9,795 nucleotides of DNA, from the NCBI GenBank assembly GCA_900752475.1, contig CAADVJ010000051.1, positions 1-9,795 of the forward strand, given 5' to 3'. The stretch comes from an uncultured Collinsella sp. (GTDB lineage Bacteria > Actinomycetota > Coriobacteriia > Coriobacteriales > Coriobacteriaceae). Made by a program: the position numbers and the translations under genes. Below are positions 1 to 4,915 of the stretch, piece by piece (the first letter of the stretch is position 1; every line of letters begins with the position of its first letter). Below the pieces are notes generated by a model that saw only the letters and a list, made by a program, of their open reading frames with translations, was not told the origin of the DNA and did not search any database.

Positions 1-135
1 GTCGGCACCCAGGCGGCCTCCCGCGGCGGCCGTGCCGGCGGTCGCGATAATCGTGGCAGCTATGGCAATAGTCGTGGCGGCAAGCGTGGTAGCAGCTCCC
101 GTCGTCCCGGTGACGGCGGCGGCAAGCTCAAATAA
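1..135 (+). CDS. 3' end of a gene with an RGG-rich tail, probably a DEAD-box RNA helicase (partial)
   Basis: Frame 1 is open from the left edge to a TAA at 133-135, giving 44 residues. The visible peptide is dominated by Gly, Arg and Ser with repeated RGG-like units (SRGGRAGGRDNRGSYGNSRG), ends in GGGKLK, and is strongly basic. Tails like this are known on bacterial DEAD-box RNA helicases and some other RNA-binding proteins, where they add non-specific RNA affinity. No helicase motif lies inside the window, so that name is an inference from the tail alone; another RNA- or ssDNA-binding protein is possible. A strong intrinsic terminator 34 bp downstream supports this being the true end of a gene. 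Confidence is good that it is coding and modest for the family. Confidence 0.7.
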   Translation, partial: VGTQAASRGGRAGGRDNRGSYGNSRGGKRGSSSRRPGDGGGKLK

Positions 136-169
136 CACACGCATCGCCCGCTAGAGCGAGGTGAACCAA

Positions 170-206
170 GGGCCCCGAGCAACTACGCTCGGGGCCCTTT
201 TTGTTT
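170..206 (+). terminator. Strong Rho-independent terminator
   Basis: A perfect 11-bp, very GC-rich stem pairs 170-180 (GGGCCCCGAGC) with 187-197 (GCTCGGGGCCC) around the 6-nt loop AACTAC. It is followed directly by TTTTTGTTT. It closes the RGG-tail gene and insulates it from the following region. Confidence 0.93.
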
Positions 207-299
207 GCCGTATCCGATCGCTAGTTCAAATGTGATTTCCTCGGGAATGCATCTAGAGGATGCCGTGGGCCTGTTTCCTACCATGCGGCAATGGGTCCC

Positions 300-559
300 A
301 TGGGGTGCGCCGTGCATTTTTTGGAGTATTCTGCAGTTCGAGTTGTCTGCATATGATTTGACGTCGCCAACGGTGGCTTTCGGATATCCCTAGCGAGCGT
401 TCTGAGTCAGATTTCGTCGTTTTCCGGAGCAGGGGCGCGTCATTCTCGCCATGTCGGAACCCAAAATGACGCAGCGCCCTAAAGGTTTGCCCGCTCGGGG
501 TATTGCTGGCGCGGTCACGTTGCAGAATACTCCGTTTTTTGCACGGGCCAGGATGGGGT
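300..559. repeat. Inverted-repeat intergenic element, MITE- or REP-like
   Basis: Two 25-nt arms, 311-335 and 521-545, face each other. They share the 13-mer TGCAGAATACTCC (as GGAGTATTCTGCA in the left arm) and an outer GCACG/CGTGC. Between these, a run of six T lies on the + strand in both arms, so that segment is not palindromic. The arms are about 185 bp apart. The heptamer ATGGGGT occurs just outside both arms, at 300-306 and 553-559, and could be a target-site duplication. An internal imperfect hairpin lies at 433-479. There is no transposase or convincing ORF inside. The arms and heptamer are visible directly; the idea of a small non-autonomous element is inference. The alternative is two copies of a short dispersed repeat in opposite orientation. 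Confidence 0.55.
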
Positions 560-755
560 ACCTTAGGAGAACACGGCGGTATCCCGTAAATATATACAAT
601 CTGTACCGTAATTAATACAAAACGAAGAGGCAGACAGCGTAGGGTGGGTGCATTGGGGTGCTTGGTGCATCAAAACGGGGACCCCACGTGCCGTATACTC
701 TGGCTGGATGTGAAAGCGGCTTGACGCGTTGCCAGGCGTAGGGGAGGGTGCCTCG
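560..755 (+). other. Non-coding upstream region of the flavodoxin-ferredoxin gene
   Basis: No coding potential is seen. An AT-rich patch (585-625) lies inside a small dyad, CGGTA at 577-581 and TACCG at 604-608, which could be a regulator site. A TATACT hexamer at 694-699 is the best -10 candidate, but no acceptable -35 lies 16-18 bp upstream. The promoter of the next gene must be here, since a terminator closes the previous unit, but I cannot place it firmly. GGTGCAT occurs at 647-653 and 664-670 with no evident meaning. Confidence 0.35.
741..748 (+). promoter_or_regulatory. Ribosome binding site that fixes the start at 756
   Basis: GGGGAGGG lies 7 nt before the ATG at 756. The frame also opens at a TTG at 729, but nothing like a Shine-Dalgarno sequence fits that start, and the family begins with the short stretch before the flavodoxin FMN loop. 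Confidence 0.75.
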
Positions 756-1517
756 ATGAGCGTATTCGAAATTGTGTTTAGTCCGACGGGTGGAACGCAG
801 AAGGTGTCTGGCCTTGTGGCCGGGGCACTGGACAAGAATACCGTTACCGTCGATCTGACCGTTAGCGGGCTAGATTTCAGCGCTGTCTCGATGACCAAGG
901 ACGACGTGGCCGTAATCTCTGTGCCGGCGTATGCCGGTAGAATCCCGGCTGTGGTGGCTGACCGGTTGGGCATGGTGCGCGGCAACGGAGCGCGGACCGT
1001 TCTGGTGTGCGTCTACGGAAACCGCGCGTTTGAGGACACGCTCGTAGAGCTGGAGGACGTTGCGAAGCGCGCCGGATTTAGGGTGGTTGCAGCGGTTTCT
1101 GCTATTGCTGAGCATTCCGTTGCTCGTCAGTTTGCTGCTGGGCGACCGGATGCGCAGGATGCGGCGCAGCTCGCAGAGTTTGCGCAGCAAATTCAGCAAA
1201 AGCTGTTGGCTGAGGATACATCCGAGCCCTCTATTCCCGGCAATCGTCCTTATAAACAAGCCGGAGGTCACCGCATGGCACCCGAGGCAACAGAGGATTG
1301 CGTTTCCTGCGGTGCATGCGCCGCGTCGTGCCCCGTTTGTGCTATCGACAAGGGTGACCCCAAACGAGCAGCTGGCGAGGCGTGCATCTCCTGCATGCGC
1401 TGCATTGCCGTATGTCCGCGAGGCGCTCGTAAGCTTGATCCCAACAAGCTATTCGCTGTTTCCCAGATGCTGAGCAAGGTTTGCGTCGTGCGGAAGGAAT
1501 GCGAGCTCTTTATCTAG
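756..1517 (+). CDS. EFR1-type flavodoxin-ferredoxin fusion protein
   Basis: This is a 253-residue cytoplasmic redox protein. The N-terminal half is flavodoxin-like: MSVFEIVFSPTGGTQKV contains the S-x-T-G-x-T type loop that holds the FMN phosphate, followed by alternating strands and helices (VPAYAGRIPAVVADRL, RTVLVCVYGNRAFED). The C-terminal part has two [4Fe-4S] motifs, CVSCGACAASCP from Cys182 and CISCMRCIAVCP from Cys210, so it can pass electrons between FMN and two clusters. Length and domain order fit the EFR1 family of anaerobes, whose partners are mostly unknown. It is monocistronic: the previous unit ends in a terminator, and the downstream PTS operon has its own promoter about 150 bp away. 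No terminator is evident directly after it. The ATG at 756 is preferred over the upstream TTG because of its ribosome binding site. Confidence is high for domains and low for the physiological partner. Confidence 0.9.
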   Translation: MSVFEIVFSPTGGTQKVSGLVAGALDKNTVTVDLTVSGLDFSAVSMTKDDVAVISVPAYAGRIPAVVADRLGMVRGNGARTVLVCVYGNRAFEDTLVELEDVAKRAGFRVVAAVSAIAEHSVARQFAAGRPDAQDAAQLAEFAQQIQQKLLAEDTSEPSIPGNRPYKQAGGHRMAPEATEDCVSCGACAASCPVCAIDKGDPKRAAGEACISCMRCIAVCPRGARKLDPNKLFAVSQMLSKVCVVRKECELFI

Positions 1518-1549
1518 CGCATACGAAATTGGTGCAATGGGACCAGAGC

Positions 1550-1597
1550 AAGGAGTGTCCCTGGGTGCCGGCAGAAAAGGAACGTCCCTAAGTGCCG
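1550..1597 (+). repeat. Imperfect tandem direct repeat, 27-bp period
   Basis: Two 21-nt units at 1550-1570 and 1577-1597 match at 17 of 21 positions. The shared skeleton is AAGGA..GTCCCT..GTGCCG. They lie between the ferredoxin gene and the PTS promoter, upstream of a second, unrelated repeat pair. They could be a dispersed intergenic repeat of the genome or a regulator site; the sequence alone does not decide. Confidence 0.6.
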
Positions 1598-1600
1598 CTT

Positions 1601-1637
1601 AAATACCGTTTATCGGAGAAAAAATACCGTTCGCCGG
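1601..1637 (+). promoter_or_regulatory. Candidate operator: two direct repeats 21 bp apart upstream of the PTS promoter
   Basis: AAATACCGTT is repeated exactly at 1601-1610 and 1622-1631. Each copy is followed by a related YRYCGG hexamer (TATCGG, CGCCGG). The 21-bp step equals two helical turns, so both copies face the same side of the DNA. The second copy ends about 10 bp before the proposed -35 box. This spacing is typical for an activator bound as tandem units just upstream of RNA polymerase. The repeat and spacing are seen directly; the operator role and the identity of the regulator are inferred. Confidence 0.45.
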
Positions 1638-1646
1638 TCATAATGA

Positions 1647-1674
1647 TTGTTCCGGCTTTGGGCTTGTCTACAAT
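1647..1674 (+). promoter_or_regulatory. Candidate sigma70-type promoter of the PTS/alpha-glucoside operon
   Basis: TTGTTC (1647-1652) and TACAAT (1669-1674) are separated by 16 bp, a good -35/-10 pair. Transcription would start near 1681, giving a leader of about 130 nt before the EIIA start codon. That leader contains the structured region described next. Confidence 0.5.
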
Positions 1675-1690
1675 AACCCCCGTAAAAGAA

Positions 1691-1791
1691 ATGCGGAAGG
1701 TTACCGAGTCCCTCGGACGTGGGCCTAACCAAAGTCTTTGATCGCGAGCGTCTCAATGGGCGCATTCGATTGATTTTGGTTGGGCTATATT
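1691..1791 (+). promoter_or_regulatory. Leader with mutually exclusive hairpins, candidate BglG/LicT-type antiterminator and terminator
   Basis: Structure A: GGTTA (1699-1703) pairs with TAACC (1726-1730), enclosing CCGAG-TCC-CTCGG (1703-1715). Its 5' arm contains GTTACCG, which matches the conserved GTTACYG part of ribonucleic antiterminator (RAT) sites, and its 3' arm ends in ACC. Structure B: GGCCTAACCAAA (1722-1733) pairs with TTTGGTTGGGCT (1775-1786) over 12 bp including two G-U pairs, extendable inward by three pairs (1734-1736 with 1772-1774), then TATATTTAT. Both structures need 1726-1730, so only one can form, as in BglG/LicT control where the RAT overlaps the terminator's 5' arm. 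The operon encodes such an antiterminator. Against it: the internal loop differs from textbook RATs, and the U-tract after structure B is weak. Confidence 0.42.
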
Positions 1792-1810
1792 TATGAAGGG
1801 ACATGTCACC

Positions 1811-2323
1811 ATGGGTTTCTTTTCTCGCCTAATGGGTGGCTCGGATAAACAGACGACTGCGGCTTCCGAGTTCGAAATCCTCGCTCCCGTTTCCGGCGAG
1901 CTTGTTCATCTAGAAAATACCAATGACCCCGCTTTTAGCAGCCGTGCAGTGGGCGATGGCGTTGCCGTGGTTCCCCAAGAGGGAACGGTGTGCGCTCCTG
2001 TTTCCGGCACCGTCGCGGCGCTGTTTCCGACTGAGCACGCACTGGGCATCATGTCCGACGACAGCTCTGCTCAGGTGATGCTGCACATCGGAATCGACAC
2101 TGTTAAACTTGAGGGCAAGGGCTTCCATGCGCTTGTTGCCCAGGGTGACCATGTCGACGCGGGCCAGCCCCTCGTCGAGGTCGATTTCGACGCGGTCCGC
2201 GCTGCCGGCTTTGATCCCACGGTCTTCGTTATCGTGTGCGAGCGTTCGGAGAACTCGACTCTTCGCGAGCATGCTTCCGGCCCTGTTGCTGTTAAAGAGC
2301 CTGTCATCTGGCTTTCCGAGTAA
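1811..2323 (+). CDS. PTS sugar-specific EIIA component (EIIA-Glc family)
   Basis: This is a 170-residue cytoplasmic phosphocarrier that accepts phosphate from HPr and passes it to the EIIB domain of the operon's permease. The sequence shows the EIIA-Glc fold: SEFEILAPVSGELVHLENTN at the front, then VCAPVSGTVAALFPTEHALG with supporting His76, then VMLHIGIDTVKLEGKGF with phosphorylated His92. The two histidines sit where His75 and His90 of E. coli EIIA-Glc sit, and the length is normal. An upstream in-frame ATG at 1793 exists. I chose 1811 because AAGGG (1796-1800) precedes it by 10 nt and MGFFSRLMGG resembles the usual family start. It is the first gene of the operon, 6-18 nt before the antiterminator gene depending on the start chosen there. 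A dedicated EIIA fits with the permease carrying only IIC and IIB. Very likely correct. Confidence 0.94.
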   Translation: MGFFSRLMGGSDKQTTAASEFEILAPVSGELVHLENTNDPAFSSRAVGDGVAVVPQEGTVCAPVSGTVAALFPTEHALGIMSDDSSAQVMLHIGIDTVKLEGKGFHALVAQGDHVDAGQPLVEVDFDAVRAAGFDPTVFVIVCERSENSTLREHASGPVAVKEPVIWLSE

Positions 2324-2329
2324 ATTCTT

Positions 2330-2581
2330 GTGGTGGGTACCGTGGTTATCAAGCGAGTTTTTAACAACAACGTCGCAATGGTCACTTCGGACGATGGCTC
2401 CGAGCTCATCGTCATCGGTCGAGGCCTCTGCTTTGGTCGCCATGCCGGCGATGCCGTCGACGAGGCATCAGTCGAAAAGACCTACGCGTTGCAGGAGGGA
2501 ACTTCTCAGGATTCGCGTACGATCGACCGCTTGGCACATCTTTTGGAGTCCATCCCCACCGTCAACCTCGTGATTTCCTAG
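2330..2581 (+). CDS. CAT RNA-binding domain fragment of the split antiterminator
   Basis: This is the upstream open piece, 83 codons from GTG 2330 or 79 from GTG 2342. It contains the whole co-antiterminator domain (about the first 55 residues) and only the beginning of PRD1. Isolated CAT domains of LicT and SacY are known to dimerise and antiterminate without PTS control, so this piece could still be active and constitutive if it is stable. GGTGGG at 2332-2337 would serve as ribosome binding site for the 2342 start. It lies close behind the EIIA stop, consistent with coupled translation. Confidence 0.6.
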   Translation: MVGTVVIKRVFNNNVAMVTSDDGSELIVIGRGLCFGRHAGDAVDEASVEKTYALQEGTSQDSRTIDRLAHLLESIPTVNLVIS

Positions 2582-2593
2582 GACATCGTTCAG

Positions 2594-3196
2594 ATGCTTC
2601 GTCGAGAGCTCAATGTCGATATCAATGACAAGATCCTCATTGCTCTTGCAGACCATATCAGCCTTGCTTTGGAGCGTGAGCGCAAAGGCGTCTCCTGTGA
2701 GAATCCGTTGCTGCTCGAGATCCAGCAGTTCTATCGCAAGGAGTATACACTTGCGGGCCGTGCGCTGCAGATTATCAAGGAGTATATGGGCATCCAGATG
2801 AGCGAAGAAGAGCAGGGTTTCATTACGCTGCATATCGTCAACGCCACCATGCCGCAACGCTCCGACCGTCTAATCGTCTCGGTCCAGCTTGTTCGCGACG
2901 TGCTCGCGATTGTTTCCAAGCGCTATGCTACGACCCTCGATGACACCTCGTTGCCCTATGAACGTTTCGTCCGCCACCTGCAGTTTTTCGCACAGCGGGC
3001 GCTTGACCCCACGGCCGGGCAAATCAATGGCGACGCGCTGTTCCGAATCGATGAAACGGCCTATCCCTGCGCATTTTCGTGCGCGGACGCCATAGCCGCC
3101 CACTTGTCGTCTACCTATAACGTTGTCGTTACCGATGCCGAGAAGAGTTATCTCGCGTATCACATTGTTAACCTGCTTGGAGAACCTGGTCTCTAG
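2594..3196 (+). CDS. PRD1-PRD2 fragment of the split antiterminator
   Basis: This is the downstream open piece, 200 residues from ATG 2594. It lacks the RNA-binding domain and the first residues of PRD1 but keeps both PRD cores and all four phosphorylatable histidines. TAGGA (2579-2583), which overlaps the stop codon itself, lies 10 nt before this ATG and could allow reinitiation. A PRD-only protein could not bind RNA and might at most interact with EIIB. Whether it is made at all is unknown. Confidence 0.45.
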   Translation: MLRRELNVDINDKILIALADHISLALERERKGVSCENPLLLEIQQFYRKEYTLAGRALQIIKEYMGIQMSEEEQGFITLHIVNATMPQRSDRLIVSVQLVRDVLAIVSKRYATTLDDTSLPYERFVRHLQFFAQRALDPTAGQINGDALFRIDETAYPCAFSCADAIAAHLSSTYNVVVTDAEKSYLAYHIVNLLGEPGL

Positions 3197-3295
3197 GCAT
3201 AACGTGCCCACACATCGATTGATATAAGGCAAGGCTCACGGTCTTGTCCAGGGCACATCTGTCTTAATTTGCGGAAAAGGAAGGGGAGTACCGCT

Positions 3296-4912
3296 ATGAC
3301 CGCAAAAAAGAAGTTCAATTTCAAAGCGCCGTTGGAGGTGTTCGCGAAGTCGATCGTTCAGCCGATGATGTATCTCTCGGTTGCCGGCATCCTGCTCATC
3401 GTGGGCATCATTCTGACCAACAAGACCATCTGCGCCATGATCCCCGTGCTGGGCTTCGGTCCGTTCCAGCTTGTGGGCGCCGTTGTCTATCAGTCGCTGA
3501 TGTTTATCATCAACAACCTCTCGATTCTGTTCTGCGTGGGCATCGCCGGCGCCATGGCAAAGAAGAACAAGGGCCATGCTTCGCTGATCGCCCTGATGTC
3601 GTTCTTCCTGTTCCTGCAGGCTAACAACATCGTGCTCAACGCCACCGGCTCTCTTGCCGATGCGAGCGGCATGCTCGGCCTTACCGGAACCGGCCAGGCC
3701 ACCGTTATGGGCATCCAGGTACTCGATACCGGCGTATTTGGCGGCATCATCCTCGGTTGCATCACCGGTGCTGTGTTCAACAAGTACTCGAACAAACAGT
3801 TCCCCATTGCCCTTTCGATGTTCTCGGGCGTTCGCTTTCCGTTCCTGATCATGATCATCATTTCCTGGATCATGGGCGCTGGCTTCTGCATCGTTTGGCC
3901 TCCGGTTCAGGGTGCCATCTCCTCCGTTGCCGGCATTATTAAGGAGTCGGGCAACATCGGTCTGTTTATCTACGGCATGCTCAACAAGCTGCTTGTTCCC
4001 ACCGGTCTGCACCACCTCATCTACACCCCGTTCCAGTTCTCCGATGTGGGCGGCACCCTTACGCTGGGCGATCAGGTTATCGCCGGCGCCTATCCCATCC
4101 GTGTTGCCGAGATGGCAATGACGGGCCAGCCCTTCTCCGATAGCACCTATTTCAACAGCTACACCTTCAACAACCTGTGGCCCTACATCGGTATCGGTCT
4201 CGCCTTTATCGTCACCGCTTACAAGGGGAACAAGGATAAGACCAAAGCCGTTATCATCCCGCTGATCATCACCGCCGTGCTCTCCTGCGTGACCGAGCCC
4301 ATGGACTTCCTCTTTGTCTTTGCCGCTCCCGTGCTCTTTGTCGTTCACTCGGTTCTTTCCGGCATCTTCCTGGTCCTGCTCAAGGTCCTCTCTGTGCCCG
4401 CTTCGACTGCAGGCGGCATCATCAACATCGTGGTCTCCAAGCTGGTCCTCGGTGTCGATAAGACCAACTGGCCGGTTATGCTGGTGCTCGGAGTCGTCAA
4501 CGCCGCGCTGTACTTCTTCCTCTTCACCTTCCTCATCAAGAAGCTCAACCTCCACACGCCTGGTCGCGAGGAGGAGTCCGAGCTCGCCGAGTCCGTTGCC
4601 GAGGGCGAGGCCGCCGCGTCTGTCGCGGTGAAGCAGGGCGCTGTTGCCGCGGCTCCCGCAGAGGGCGTCGATGCAGGTATTGCCGACCTGGTCGCAGGTC
4701 TTGGCGGCAAGGACAACATCGAAGAGCTCGAGAACTGCTTTACGCGTCTCCGCGTGAACGTTAAGAACCCGGACCTCATCAATGAGGACCTCATCAACCA
4801 CGTGCCCAACAGCGGCATCAACCGCAACGGCAACAATATCCAGATCATCTTTGGCATGAAGGTCGCCGAGATGCGCGACAAGGTCGAAAACGCAATTGAG
4901 AAGGAGCAGTAA
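3296..4912 (+). CDS. PTS alpha-glucoside (maltose-type) EIICB permease
   Basis: This is a 538-residue membrane protein that imports and phosphorylates its sugar. Residues of about 15-420 are the IIC domain: many hydrophobic helices (QPMMYLSVAGILLIVGIIL, FLIMIIISWIMGAGF) and the glucose-superfamily stretch NKLLVPTGLHHLIYTPFQF and TEPMDFLFVFAAP. An Ala/Glu-rich linker (about 425-455) leads to the IIB domain, with phospho-Cys481 in NCFTRLRVNV. There is no IIA domain; that comes from the first gene of the operon. The adjacent phospho-alpha-glucosidase points to maltose or related alpha-glucosides, as in MalP/GlvC/MalX-type permeases; sucrose isomers or trehalose are not excluded. ATG 3296 is chosen over an upstream TTG at 3269 because AAGGGGAG (3281-3288) sits 7 nt before it. 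The following gene starts 3 nt after its stop. Confidence 0.93.
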   Translation: MTAKKKFNFKAPLEVFAKSIVQPMMYLSVAGILLIVGIILTNKTICAMIPVLGFGPFQLVGAVVYQSLMFIINNLSILFCVGIAGAMAKKNKGHASLIALMSFFLFLQANNIVLNATGSLADASGMLGLTGTGQATVMGIQVLDTGVFGGIILGCITGAVFNKYSNKQFPIALSMFSGVRFPFLIMIIISWIMGAGFCIVWPPVQGAISSVAGIIKESGNIGLFIYGMLNKLLVPTGLHHLIYTPFQFSDVGGTLTLGDQVIAGAYPIRVAEMAMTGQPFSDSTYFNSYTFNNLWPYIGIGLAFIVTAYKGNKDKTKAVIIPLIITAVLSCVTEPMDFLFVFAAPVLFVVHSVLSGIFLVLLKVLSVPASTAGGIINIVVSKLVLGVDKTNWPVMLVLGVVNAALYFFLFTFLIKKLNLHTPGREEESELAESVAEGEAAASVAVKQGAVAAAPAEGVDAGIADLVAGLGGKDNIEELENCFTRLRVNVKNPDLINEDLINHVPNSGINRNGNNIQIIFGMKVAEMRDKVENAIEKEQ

Positions 4913-4915
4913 ACA

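Larger units (their letters stand above)
2330..3196 (+). pseudogene. BglG/LicT-family transcriptional antiterminator interrupted by an in-frame TAG
   Basis: One continuous frame encodes a CAT RNA-binding domain followed by two PRD domains, apart from a single TAG at 2579-2581. The CAT part (VIKRVFNNNV, ELIVIGRGLCFG, GDAVDEASVEKTYAL) is well conserved. Downstream, all four regulatory PRD histidines are present: codons at 2654 (ADHIS) and 2831 (TLHIVNA) in PRD1, 2975 (VRHLQFF) and 3161 (AYHIVNL) in PRD2. In B. subtilis LicT the aligned stretch reads VSEDII where this gene reads VIS-stop-DIV, so one change such as GAG to TAG explains the break. An intact protein would bind the leader RNA when its PRDs are suitably phosphorylated. 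The GTG at 2342 aligns best with LicT's first residue; GTG at 2330 or 2333 is also possible. Preserved downstream residues point to a recent nonsense mutation, readthrough, or a sequence error. Confidence 0.88.

Noticed and set aside
205..393. A 62-codon plus-strand open frame after the first terminator
   Set aside because: It begins in the terminator tail, runs into the repeat arm, has no ribosome binding site and no coding-like codon use.
390..599. A 69-codon minus-strand open frame inside the inverted-repeat element
   Set aside because: It lies within the repeat and crosses one of its arms, has no clear ribosome binding site and no known domain. If similar peptides are annotated elsewhere they would be translations of the repeat.
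647..670. Short repeats of GGTGCAT upstream of the ferredoxin gene
   Set aside because: Two exact copies and one variant with irregular spacing in a G-rich stretch; easily chance.
3204..3256. GTGCCC/GGGCAC inverted pair between the antiterminator and the permease gene
   Set aside because: Only 6 bp with a 41-nt gap; no promoter or terminator signature in this 99-bp gap, so it is treated as an ordinary intra-operon spacer.
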